From NCBI GenBank assembly GCA_030765245.1, contig JAVCCX010000281.1, positions 1-15,121 on the forward strand: 15,121 nt of DNA, written 5' to 3'. The stretch comes from Candidatus Zophobacter franzmannii (GTDB taxonomy: Bacteria; Cloacimonadota; Cloacimonadia; Cloacimonadales; JAFGVF01). Position numbers and translations under genes: made by a program. The notes beneath the pieces are model-generated. The model did not search any database. It saw only the letters and a list, made by a program, of their open reading frames with translations, and was not told where the DNA came from. Positions 1 through 6,950 of this stretch are shown here, in pieces. How positions within the stretch are numbered: the first letter of the stretch is position 1; each line of letters starts with the position of its first letter.

Positions 1-266
1 CAGAGACCATCTACTGTGAGTTTGAGAAGGAGATTAACCTGACTAAAGCTGAAGAAGTACTTAATAATATGGAATCAGTTGTTTATTTGAAAGAAGATAT
101 TATTACACCTTTAGAACTTGATAAAGCTAATGATAGCTATGTCTGCCGTCTCCGATATGGAGTTGATAAGCACTCACTGAACTTCTGGAATGTCGGAGAT
201 AACATTCGTATTGGAGCTGCTGTGAACGCAGTTAGAATATTGAAGAAAATGCAAGATGCAAAATGA
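1..266 (+). CDS. asd: Aspartate-semialdehyde dehydrogenase, C-terminal part (5' end outside window)
   Basis: Only the last 87 codons are present, read from base 3 to the TGA at 264-266. The family enzyme makes L-aspartate 4-semialdehyde from aspartyl phosphate with NADPH, at the branch point to lysine/DAP, threonine and methionine, in the cytoplasm. The recognisable part is the end of the dimerisation/catalytic domain: a V-x-R-L-R-like strand (VCRLRYG), then NFWNVGDNIRIGAAVNAV, which matches the family's conserved W-x-V-x-D-N-x-R-x-GAA-x-NAV ending. The last residues (KKMQDAK) are written by a heptamer repeat (248-289), so the extreme C-terminus is probably not conserved. The next gene acts in the same pathway. 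The active-site Cys and His lie upstream and cannot be checked. Confidence 0.88.
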   Translation, partial: ETIYCEFEKEINLTKAEEVLNNMESVVYLKEDIITPLELDKANDSYVCRLRYGVDKHSLNFWNVGDNIRIGAAVNAVRILKKMQDAK

Positions 267-289
267 AAGATGCAAGATGCAAAAATAAA
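248..289 (+). repeat. Heptanucleotide tandem array (GATGCAA-like) over the asd stop codon
   Basis: Six successive 7-mers can be read: AATGCAA, GATGCAA, AATGAAA, GATGCAA, GATGCAA, AAATAAA. The 15-mer ATGCAAGATGCAAAA occurs exactly at 249-263 and again at 270-284, 21 bases apart. The asd stop codon TGA (264-266) lies in the third unit, so the array supplies the last codons of asd and continues into the intergenic region. The function is unknown. Confidence 0.8.
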
Positions 290-294
290 TTCCC

Positions 295-404
295 ACCTTT
301 GGAATGGTTGAACGATAGTGAGACCTTGCAAATGGTGGGAAATGATGAAGAGAGAATGACCAGCTTCTTCACCATTTCGAAGGTCTAAGGACCATTCGCA
401 AGGT
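295..404. repeat. Nested inverted-repeat element: four copies of a 14-mer
   Basis: The 14-mer ACCATT(N4)AAGGT, with small variations, occurs twice in reverse orientation (295-308 acctttggaatggt; 323-336 accttgcaaatggt) and twice forward (371-384 accatttcgaaggt; 391-404 accattcgcaaggt). Copy 1 can pair with copy 4 (12 of 14 bases), and copy 2, extended to 321-336, with copy 3, extended to 371-386 (14 of 16). Inside these, tgaaga (346-351) can pair with tcttca (366-371), so the arms are nested into one long imperfect hairpin. A competing pairing is ttcccacc (290-297) with ggtgggaa (334-341). It fills most of the gap between asd and the deacetylase gene. It could be a dispersed repeat, a terminator/processing structure or an operator cluster; sequence alone does not decide. 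Confidence 0.75.
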
Positions 405-434
405 AAAGGGATAAGTTTGAGAATAGGAGAATAA

Positions 435-1541
435 ATGGATTTAGTAAAAGTAAGACAAGACCTGCACAGAATACCGGAGTTAGCATTTAATGAATATAAG
501 ACTACTGACTATATATACAATCTACTCAAGGATTATAGCGATTTAGAACTAATCAAAGTAAACCCTACCGGATTGATAGCAGTCTATAAAGGTGGAACAG
601 GTGATTATGTCCTCTTTAGATCTGATATTGATGCTCTTCCACTCAAAGAACAGACAGATTGCAATTTCCATTCAGAACATGAAGGTACTATGCATGCCTG
701 CGGTCATGACATTCACATGACAGTTTTACTCGGGTTTATCCATGAAGTTTGCACTACCAAGCCTAAGAAGAACCTCCTATTTCTTTTCCAACCTGCAGAA
801 GAGGGGAAGGGAGGAGCTGAGCATATATTGAGAAGCAAAGTATTAGACCAATGGCCGATAAAAACGGCTCTTGCTCTGCACTGTAGTCCTGATTATCATG
901 TCGGCGAAGTAGCTACTAAAGGCGGAATCTTCTTCGGTATTCCTGAGGAGTTCATTGTTGAATTCCATGGAAGGAATGCACATGCGGCTTTCCCACACAA
1001 AGGAATAGATGCTATCTATGCCGGTGTTCAGTTCTATAACTTGATGCAATCCCAAATCACTAAGCGTTTTAGCTCTACTGATCCTGTTATCTTCCACATT
1101 GGTAAGTTCGAAGGGGGAGATGCTGAGAATATACTCGCAAGTAAATGTCTGCTTCAGGGAACCCATAGAACACTCACTCCTGAGAATCATCGCGCAATGA
1201 ACGAATTGATTCTTTCAACCGGAAAAGCAGTGGCTGCTGTCACAGGTGCTGAGTTTAAATTCAGAGAAGTCTCTGTGTATGAAGCTGTAAATAATGACCA
1301 ATTTGTGTACAACAATTTTAAAAAGACAATAGAGAACCTGGATGATATAAAGTTTATAGAAGCAGAATCTGTAATGACAGGTGAGGATTTCGGATTCTTT
1401 ACCACTCTGTATCCTTCACTTCTTTTCTGGCTGGGAACAGGTCTCTCAGAGCATGGATTGCATTCTCCTTACTATTTACCTGATCAGGAAGCAGTAGAGA
1501 CTGGGATTAGAGTGTATATGGCGTTGTTGGAGAGGATGTAA
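435..1541 (+). CDS. dapL: M20 family amidohydrolase, probable N-acetyldiaminopimelate deacetylase
   Basis: This 368-residue cytoplasmic metallopeptidase-fold enzyme most resembles the B. subtilis YkuR/DapL type, which removes acetate from N-acetyl-LL-diaminopimelate in the acetylase branch of lysine/peptidoglycan precursor synthesis. Visible M20 features are the catalytic Asp in FRSDIDALPL (D64), metal ligands in MHACGHDIHMT (C89, H91), the general base and ligand in QPAEEGKGG (E122, E123), the H149 region (ALHCSP), a dimerisation domain with GRNAHAAFPH (about 179-188), and the C-terminal MTGEDFGFF (314-322) and GLHSP (H343). The MTGEDFG stretch and FWLG near 331-334 fit the DAP-deacetylase subgroup. 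The start has a good RBS (aggaga, 425-430). asd upstream belongs to the same pathway. General hippurate/indole-acetyl-amino-acid hydrolases of the same family are the alternative. The symbol dapL is also used for an unrelated DAP aminotransferase. Confidence 0.85.
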   Translation: MDLVKVRQDLHRIPELAFNEYKTTDYIYNLLKDYSDLELIKVNPTGLIAVYKGGTGDYVLFRSDIDALPLKEQTDCNFHSEHEGTMHACGHDIHMTVLLGFIHEVCTTKPKKNLLFLFQPAEEGKGGAEHILRSKVLDQWPIKTALALHCSPDYHVGEVATKGGIFFGIPEEFIVEFHGRNAHAAFPHKGIDAIYAGVQFYNLMQSQITKRFSSTDPVIFHIGKFEGGDAENILASKCLLQGTHRTLTPENHRAMNELILSTGKAVAAVTGAEFKFREVSVYEAVNNDQFVYNNFKKTIENLDDIKFIEAESVMTGEDFGFFTTLYPSLLFWLGTGLSEHGLHSPYYLPDQEAVETGIRVYMALLERM

Positions 1542-1721
1542 GGAAAAGACATACACGGACTTACTAGGACAAGCGCAGACCTATGGAAATATAACTAATG
1601 TACTCCGTTGTATTTTATTAAGCTCATAACCAATCCTTACAATCTCTTATCACTTTATATTTGACATAATTACCCATCTCAAGGAAATGAGCAAAACTAA
1701 ATAAAACCTTAGGAGCTTGAG

Positions 1722-2933
1722 ATGAAAATCCTTGTACTGAATTGTGGTAGTTCATCAATTAAATATCAGTTTATTAACATGGAAACTGAAGAAGTCCTTG
1801 TTGAGGGTGTAGCAGAAAGAATTTCTGAACCTATTGCCCGCTTTACATATAAGAGTAAGAAATACACTGTTAAGAAGCAGGAAATGATACTTCGTGATCA
1901 TGAAGAGGGTCTTAAGCACATTATCGATACTCTTATGGACAAAGAGAACGGTGTTATATCTAAAGCTTCTGAAATCAGTGCTGTTGGACATCGTCTTGTA
2001 CATGCAGGAGAGCATTACACTGATACGGTTATTGTTAATGATCATGTTATTGAAGTAATGACTGATTGTATCCCACTTGCTCCACTTCATAATCCTGCGA
2101 ATATCAAGGGTGTTGAATCTGTAACTAAAGAGTTACCGGGTGTGCCACAGGCAGGTGTATTTGATACTGCTTATCACCAAACTATGCCAAAGAAGGCTTA
2201 TCTGTATCCACTTCCTTTAGATTATTATACAGACAAGAAGATTCGTCGATATGGTTTCCACGGAACTTCACATAAATTTGTAAGTCACTTGGCTGCAGAA
2301 TATCTTGGAAAAGATATTAAAGACCTTAAGATCATCACTGCTCATATCGGTAATGGTGCATCAATCACTGCTATCGACGGTGGACACTCAGTAGATACTT
2401 CGATGGGCTTCACTCCACTTGAAGGTCTGATGATGGGTACTCGTTGTGGTGACCTTGATCCTTCTATCCCTATTTACATGCAGAAGACTCTTGGTCTTTC
2501 TGTTGATGAGACTAATGATATTCTCAACAAGAAGAGCGGAATGATTGGTCTTTCAGGGATCTCTAATGATATGCTTGATATAGAGAACAAGATTCTCAAA
2601 GAGAATGATGAAGATGCTATCACTGCACATGAAGTTTATGCTTATAGAATCAAGAAATATATTGGTGCTTATACAGCTGCAATGAACGGTCTTGATGTTC
2701 TTATCTTTACTGGTGGTGTCGGTGAAAATATGCCTATCTTACGCGAACTTGTTTGCCGTGATATGGACTATCTTGGAATCAAACTTGATGAGAAAGAGAA
2801 TGCCCAGTTCAAGGGTGGAATCATTGACCTTACTCACAAAGATTCAAAAGTGAAAGTCCTCAAAGTTCAAACAAATGAGGAACTTGCAATTGCACTTGAA
2901 ACAAAAAGAATCCTCTTCGACGAAAAGAAATAG
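1722..2933 (+). CDS. ackA: Acetate kinase
   Basis: This is a full-length 403-residue acetate kinase (ASKHA fold). It interconverts acetyl phosphate + ADP and acetate + ATP, normally with phosphotransacetylase, for substrate-level ATP formation in fermentation. Conserved elements are the N-terminal LVLNCGSSSIKYQ (N7 and the S10-S12 region), GHRLVHAG (R91), H123, FDTAYHQTMP (D148), RRYGFHGTSH (H180), HIGNGAS (N211), MGTRCGDLDP (R241), TGGVGEN (330-336) and the late NEE (E386/E387). All expected catalytic positions are present. The start is supported by AGGAGC at 1711-1716. No pta gene follows; a strong terminator does, so ackA is either alone or the last gene of its transcript. The 180-base gap upstream holds no gene. 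Confidence 0.97.
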   Translation: MKILVLNCGSSSIKYQFINMETEEVLVEGVAERISEPIARFTYKSKKYTVKKQEMILRDHEEGLKHIIDTLMDKENGVISKASEISAVGHRLVHAGEHYTDTVIVNDHVIEVMTDCIPLAPLHNPANIKGVESVTKELPGVPQAGVFDTAYHQTMPKKAYLYPLPLDYYTDKKIRRYGFHGTSHKFVSHLAAEYLGKDIKDLKIITAHIGNGASITAIDGGHSVDTSMGFTPLEGLMMGTRCGDLDPSIPIYMQKTLGLSVDETNDILNKKSGMIGLSGISNDMLDIENKILKENDEDAITAHEVYAYRIKKYIGAYTAAMNGLDVLIFTGGVGENMPILRELVCRDMDYLGIKLDEKENAQFKGGIIDLTHKDSKVKVLKVQTNEELAIALETKRILFDEKK

Positions 2934-2954
2934 TAACAGATTAATAAATAGTAT

Positions 2955-2981
2955 AAAGCCCGTCAAACGACGGGCTTTTTT
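2955..2981 (+). terminator. Rho-independent terminator of ackA
   Basis: A perfect 10-bp stem, aaagcccgtc (2955-2964) with gacgggcttt (2969-2978), closes a four-base loop (aaac). The 3' arm runs into TTTTTT (2976-2981). It starts 21 bases after the ackA stop codon. Confidence 0.95.
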
Positions 2982-3024
2982 AAAAAGATGAGATGAATAG
3001 AATTCATTATATTGGGATTTACTT

Positions 3025-3036
3025 AGTTAATTAACT
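3025..3036. repeat. Perfect 12-bp palindrome AGTTAATTAACT
   Basis: The sequence AGTTAATTAACT is its own reverse complement. It lies about 22 bases upstream of the -35 box at 3058 and two bases before a second, larger inverted repeat. It is a possible protein-binding site, but it is AT-rich and could be chance. Confidence 0.4.
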
Positions 3037-3038
3037 CG

Positions 3039-3057
3039 GTGATAAAATATTTATCAC
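3039..3057. promoter_or_regulatory. Operator-like inverted repeat abutting the -35 box
   Basis: GTGATAAA (3039-3046), three bases ATA, then TTTATCAC (3050-3057) form a perfect 8-bp inverted repeat that ends exactly where the TTGACA begins. The position suits a regulator site. It does not match the CRP, FNR or Fur consensus. The binding protein is unknown. Confidence 0.5.
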
Positions 3058-3086
3058 TTGACATGTAAGTGTTTAAGTAATAATAT
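3058..3086 (+). promoter_or_regulatory. Consensus sigma70-type promoter
   Basis: TTGACA (3058-3063), a spacer of exactly 17 bases, then TAATAT (3081-3086): a full -35 match and a 5/6 -10 match. The expected transcript start is near 3093, only about seven bases before the ATG at 3100, with no Shine-Dalgarno between them. The mRNA would be nearly leaderless, or the original gene start has been lost. Confidence 0.75.
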
Positions 3087-3099
3087 TAACACATCATAA

Positions 3100-3822
3100 A
3101 TGGATGTCCAGACAACTCAGACTTCCCCTGATTCTTTAAATTGGGTAAATGACTCGAGACAAACCAGCACTTATCATCCTAATGATACATCAACAGGCCA
3201 GTCTTTCATTGATAATGTTTCATTGTATCTCCCAAGATTGTTTCTTATGAATGGAGGTATGCAATTTGCTATGCTCAATACCGTATATGAAGAAGAATGG
3301 GATTCTGGTGCTTGGGTGGGTGATTACATGGACACATATACATATGATGCTGAAGATAATCTAACCGAAGAGATTTCTGAAACCTTGGACACTGGGACTT
3401 GGATGAGCGAATGGCGTATGGAGTATCTCTATGATATAGATGGTAATTGTTCTCAAACTATCGAATATGATTTCAATAATATAGAATGGGAGCCTTATGA
3501 ACGAATAAGCTACACATGGTCCGACAATGTCGCCAATGATGAAGAGGTACAACCAGTGAGAACAGGCTGTCTTGCTGTATTCCCATCACCATTCACCAAT
3601 CAAGTTCAGATTAAATCAGATTTTGTAGATGTAAATCATATTGAATACAAAGTCTATAATGTGAAGGGACAAGTAGTAAGAACGCTTGAGAGTATTAACA
3701 ATCAGGAAGTAACTTGGGATGGTAAAGATGAAAGAGGAAACTCAACTTCCTCCGGTATCTATCTTATCAGAGCGACCGCAGGAGATAATACTGCAACAAC
3801 CAAAACACTTAAACTGAAATAA
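3100..3822 (+). CDS. Repeat protein with C-terminal FlgD-Ig / T9SS type A-like domain, apparently N-terminally truncated
   Basis: The 240 residues have two parts. Residues about 1-145 hold degenerate units with W-x(n)-Y-x-Y-D-x-x-x-N spacing: W72, W101 and W130 are each 29 residues apart, with TYTYDAEDN, EYLYDIDGN and ISYTW following them. A partial unit (LNWVNDSRQTSTYHPND) starts the protein. Residues 159-240 form a domain like those closing many secreted FCB proteins: FPSPF, YKVYNVKGQVVRTL, VTWDGKDERGN, SSGIYLIRA and a basic KTLKLK end. This type is annotated as FlgD Ig-like or Por/T9SS type A sorting signal. Such proteins are normally exported, yet there is no signal peptide. A TAA lies directly before the ATG, and the reading begins inside a repeat unit. 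I infer a 5'-deleted paralogue, possibly a pseudogene. The exact role is unknown. Confidence 0.6.
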   Translation: MDVQTTQTSPDSLNWVNDSRQTSTYHPNDTSTGQSFIDNVSLYLPRLFLMNGGMQFAMLNTVYEEEWDSGAWVGDYMDTYTYDAEDNLTEEISETLDTGTWMSEWRMEYLYDIDGNCSQTIEYDFNNIEWEPYERISYTWSDNVANDEEVQPVRTGCLAVFPSPFTNQVQIKSDFVDVNHIEYKVYNVKGQVVRTLESINNQEVTWDGKDERGNSTSSGIYLIRATAGDNTATTKTLKLK

Positions 3823-3840
3823 ACTGTTATTTAATTGTAA

Positions 3841-3868
3841 AGGGACCGAGTAATCGGTCCCTATTTCT
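3841..3868. terminator. Hairpin between convergent genes, probably bidirectional terminator
   Basis: agggaccga (3841-3849) pairs perfectly with tcggtccct (3854-3862) around the loop gtaa. It is followed on the + strand by atttct and on the - strand by ttacaatt, both only moderately T-rich. It lies between the stop codons of the convergent genes ending at 3822 and 3905. Confidence 0.7.
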
Positions 3869-3904
3869 ATAGTTACTTAAGTTTCTAAAACTCATTACTA
3901 CACT

Positions 3905-4777
3905 CTATTTTAGCATCTTTTCAATACTTGTTGCTATTGCATCCGTATAGTATGTAGGGCCGTATAGATGAGAGTTTAGAATCTCCATAAACTCTTTTGG
4001 CTGATTAGCGTTGTCATATAGTTTCTGACCCATTTTAAAGGGGATAATACTATCTTCGGTACTATGAATTATTAAAACTGGTTTATGGATATCTCGAACA
4101 GCCTTATAAGCACAATGAGGTTCTCGCACAAATATTCTGCCCAGAATACCGGCAACTTCTGCTGAAATATCTTTAGGAGATGAGAATGCCCCTTCAGTGA
4201 CAATTCCATCAATATCACCTTGTCTTTTTGAGCCAACTATGTATGCTAAATGGCCACCATATGACTGCCCATAAATAACTAGTTTTGTGTTCTTAACATC
4301 TTTTCTGGCCATGATGTAATCAAGTGCAGACAATCCATCCTTCAACACATTCTTTCGTGTTGCTTTACCGGAAGAAAATCCAAAACCACTGTAATCAAAT
4401 AAGAAAACTTTGAAACCCTGTTCCACAAGGGGAGTCATGAGCTCATATTGAGTTGGAAGAGAGCCTGCGTTACCGTGAAAGTGGAGCAGGGTTGTGCTTG
4501 GTTTGCCCTTAGTTGGAGTTATTAACCAACCATTCAGATTGTTACCGCTTGTACTCTGAAAGAAGACACTTTCAATTGTATAAATATCGCTTTGTATAGA
4601 GGGTTGCTTATTCTCACCTGAGAAGTTGATTGTCGTGCTACCTGTCCTTGTTATGAAGGTGATTCCTTTTGCCTCAAGCGAGATACTTGTAGGGCGTAGG
4701 AATTGTGAATCGAGATTGCAGGATGCGAGAATTAAAGCGGAAAGTAGAACAATGAAGATTCTTATACTATAGTGCAT
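3905..4777 (-). CDS. Alpha/beta-hydrolase lipoprotein (Bem46/YfhR-like)
   Basis: With the start at 4777 the product has 290 residues: a lipoprotein signal peptide with lipobox L-A-S-C (C20), then an alpha/beta-hydrolase fold. LHFHGNAGS (98-106) is the oxyanion-hole segment of the Bem46/ABHD13-like family, FDYSGFGFSSG (127-137) follows it, GQSYGG (170-175) is the nucleophile elbow with S172, HSTEDSIIP (238-246) carries the acid D242, and NSHLYGP carries H270. It is a probable serine esterase or acyl hydrolase anchored in the envelope; the substrate is unknown. The open frame extends to 4846, but the 4777 start has an AAGGA site at good distance and gives the signal peptide, while the longer form would include the terminator hairpin at 4818-4843. 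It lies 84 bases behind the M16 lipoprotein gene. Confidence 0.85.
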   Translation of the reverse strand: MHYSIRIFIVLLSALILASCNLDSQFLRPTSISLEAKGITFITRTGSTTINFSGENKQPSIQSDIYTIESVFFQSTSGNNLNGWLITPTKGKPSTTLLHFHGNAGSLPTQYELMTPLVEQGFKVFLFDYSGFGFSSGKATRKNVLKDGLSALDYIMARKDVKNTKLVIYGQSYGGHLAYIVGSKRQGDIDGIVTEGAFSSPKDISAEVAGILGRIFVREPHCAYKAVRDIHKPVLIIHSTEDSIIPFKMGQKLYDNANQPKEFMEILNSHLYGPTYYTDAIATSIEKMLK

Positions 4778-4817
4778 AATTATTCCTTTTATCAGTGAAA
4801 CATAGTCGGATAAAACA

Positions 4818-4843
4818 ACAGGGACTGGATAACCAGCCCCTGT
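4818..4843 (-). terminator. Hairpin terminator or attenuator behind the M16 genes
   Basis: acagggactgg (4818-4828) pairs with ccagcccctgt (4833-4843) at 10 of 11 positions around a four-base loop. Read on the - strand it starts 18 bases after the stop codon at 4862 and is followed by TTGTTTTA. It should end most transcription of the M16 pair before the hydrolase gene, or allow partial read-through. Confidence 0.65.
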
Positions 4844-4861
4844 CACTATATTTGTTTAATA

Positions 4862-6949
4862 TTATTCTACGCTGAATACTGAATCATCAATCTCAGGATT
4901 CCACTTGATGTCTGTAATCTCAGTTTCCTGAACCTTAACACCCTCTATGGTAAATGTCTCATCCTTAGTCTGGATAGTTCCATTTGGAGTAGTTTGTAGT
5001 TCTTTAAACCAAGTTACAACTTCCATATCAACACCCATGAGTGCAAGTTTACCTTTCAACTCATTGTTTTGGTCAAGAAGTAACCAAAACTCTCTTTCAC
5101 CACGGCGGAGTCCAAGAACTTTGAATGTATCGCCATTGAATTCTTGTTCACCGAAGTCATATGGTTGATACTGATCTCTGTATTTTGAAACCCAAAGCAG
5201 ATTCTCATAGCTTTGTTCAAACTGATCGCGGACTTGTGACTTTTGAAGAGGCATACTCTGTCCCATTACCTTCTGAACACCTTGTTCGCCATTGAAGATC
5301 ATCTCAAGAGCCATTCCTTCCATCTCAATAGTTCTCACTATTTTATCAGGATAACGAGTGGTAAGCTTGTAATCCATGTTACGGCTATTCTCACCATCGA
5401 ATTGTGTAAAAGTACCTTCTATCGTGGTAGTGTTAAGGTTCCTTGCATCTCCCATCTTTGAAAGGATATCAGCAAATAGGGGAATACCTGCTGAGAACAT
5501 TTCTTCACTAACTTCTTTCAAGGAACTTGTAGCTTCAGGAATTGTTATATCGATAGTATTCACTTCACCATATTTGCTTAGAGGAGCGTCAAATTCTGCG
5601 CCATTACCAAGGATAACCATAGAGAATTTGTCAGGATGAAGGTATTGTTTTGCAACACGCTCAACATCTTCCTTAGTAACTTTCTCAACACCGGCTTTAA
5701 TCTGCTGCATGAAATCAGTTGGATATCCAAAGAGATCAAGTGTTCTCATTGTTCCAACAACAGCGCTCTTCTTCTCATATTTGAAGACATAAGAGTTCAG
5801 GAAGCTTTCCTTAGCTTGATAAATCTCTAAGTCAGTTACAGGAGTTGATTGCATTCTCTCAACTTCAGCAATAAGAGCATCGATAGCGAGAGTAGTCTTT
5901 TCTGTCTTAGTCTGAGACATAACATAGAATATCCCGGGGATTTCATAGTTAGTACTGTAGTAAGCACCTGGAGAGTATGCAAGTCCCATCTCTGTTCTAA
6001 CTTTCTTAAAGATACGGCTATTGAACCCACCACCAAGGATCTGATTCATAACAATCATTGGGAAGTAATCAGGGTTATCTTTAGTAAATTCGGTCATGTG
6101 ACCAAGAAGAATCCAGGACTGGGTTGCATCCGGTCTATCGATATAGTTAACAGAGCTTTCCATTACAACAGGAACTTCCGGTAATTCAAGAACTGCAATA
6201 TAGTCTGGTGGATTCCAACCGCCAAACATCTCTTCGAACTTCGCAACCATCTTATCTTTCTCAAAATCACCAACTATGCTAACATAGATGCGGGAAGGAT
6301 GGACAAGATAGGTATAGAATTTAAGTAAATCTATTCTTTCAAGGGCATTCAAATCATCATATTCAAGAGTACTGGCATAAGGGCTATCTGCACCATAAAT
6401 GAGCTTTTGGAACTCTTTAAAGACAACATCGCTATCGTCATCATTACGACGGGAGATAGACTCTCGCTGTTGCATCTTAAGGATCTCCATCTCTTCTTCA
6501 TCAAAGACAGGATTGAGTAGGACATCTTTGAGGATATCAAGAGCAAGTTCTTCAGTATCTTTCAAATAGCTTATTCCATAATTACCTGTTCTTGCTGAGA
6601 AAGAAGAGTTTAAGCTGATTGCATTAAGATCAAGGATCTTCTTTAACTCGTCAGCAGGATAATTAGCAGAACCACCTTGGCTAAGCATATCACCAACCAT
6701 CTCTGAAAGTCCGTGCCTGCTCTCAGGATCATAAACTGAACCACCGTCAAACATCATACTGATGCTGACAGTTGGGTAGTCATGGTCTTCACTCAGGAAC
6801 AGTTTCATACCATTGTTAAGCTCAACAGTCTCCACCACAGGAATGGTGAAGTCACGAAGAGGTTTAAAAGTCATCTTGCGTACATCATTTGATGCACATC
6901 CGACCAAAAGGAGCAGGGTTACTGTTACTAATAATATCAATCTCTTCAT
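4862..6949 (-). CDS. Non-catalytic M16 peptidase-like lipoprotein with C-terminal LolA/RseB-like domain
   Basis: The 695-residue product begins with a lipoprotein signal (lipobox L-V-G-C, C18). Residues about 37-460 are two M16 (insulinase/mitochondrial processing peptidase-like) domains. The zinc motif HxxEH is lost: where it should stand the sequence reads HGLSEMVGDM (79-88), and the later Glu ligand is also absent. The second domain keeps GGGFNSRIFKKVR (307-318) and GLAY (Y325), the Arg/Tyr motif typical of the substrate-binding, inactive partner in M16B heterodimers. Residues about 490-695 form a separate beta-rich domain ending in DIKWNPEIDDSVF, which resembles LolA/LppX/RseB-fold proteins (moderate certainty). 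It starts one base after the catalytic M16 gene, with its RBS (gggaga) inside that gene's end, so translation is coupled. I infer an envelope protease heterodimer; substrates are unknown. Confidence 0.88.
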   Translation of the reverse strand: MKRLILLVTVTLLLLVGCASNDVRKMTFKPLRDFTIPVVETVELNNGMKLFLSEDHDYPTVSISMMFDGGSVYDPESRHGLSEMVGDMLSQGGSANYPADELKKILDLNAISLNSSFSARTGNYGISYLKDTEELALDILKDVLLNPVFDEEEMEILKMQQRESISRRNDDDSDVVFKEFQKLIYGADSPYASTLEYDDLNALERIDLLKFYTYLVHPSRIYVSIVGDFEKDKMVAKFEEMFGGWNPPDYIAVLELPEVPVVMESSVNYIDRPDATQSWILLGHMTEFTKDNPDYFPMIVMNQILGGGFNSRIFKKVRTEMGLAYSPGAYYSTNYEIPGIFYVMSQTKTEKTTLAIDALIAEVERMQSTPVTDLEIYQAKESFLNSYVFKYEKKSAVVGTMRTLDLFGYPTDFMQQIKAGVEKVTKEDVERVAKQYLHPDKFSMVILGNGAEFDAPLSKYGEVNTIDITIPEATSSLKEVSEEMFSAGIPLFADILSKMGDARNLNTTTIEGTFTQFDGENSRNMDYKLTTRYPDKIVRTIEMEGMALEMIFNGEQGVQKVMGQSMPLQKSQVRDQFEQSYENLLWVSKYRDQYQPYDFGEQEFNGDTFKVLGLRRGEREFWLLLDQNNELKGKLALMGVDMEVVTWFKELQTTPNGTIQTKDETFTIEGVKVQETEITDIKWNPEIDDSVFSVE

Positions 6950-6950
6950 T

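Noticed and set aside
248..404. CRISPR array or lysine riboswitch in the asd-dapL gap
   Set aside because: The repeats are too short, in mixed orientation and without uniform spacers. The conserved lysine-riboswitch core is not seen.
1656..1666. TTGACA (1661-1666) overlapping a Bacteroidetes-type TATATTTG (1656-1663) upstream of ackA, as promoter
   Set aside because: No acceptable -10 stands 16-18 bases after the TTGACA (gaaatg only), and no TTTG is found at the -33 distance for the other reading. ackA surely has a promoter, but I cannot place it.
3055..3071. cactt / aagtg inverted repeat over the -35 box as a second operator
   Set aside because: The stem is only five bases with an asymmetric centre; the 8-bp repeat ending at 3057 is far better.
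4778..4846. Longer start for the alpha/beta-hydrolase at 4846
   Set aside because: It would bury the lipoprotein signal peptide and read through a terminator hairpin; ATG 4777 has a good AAGGA site.
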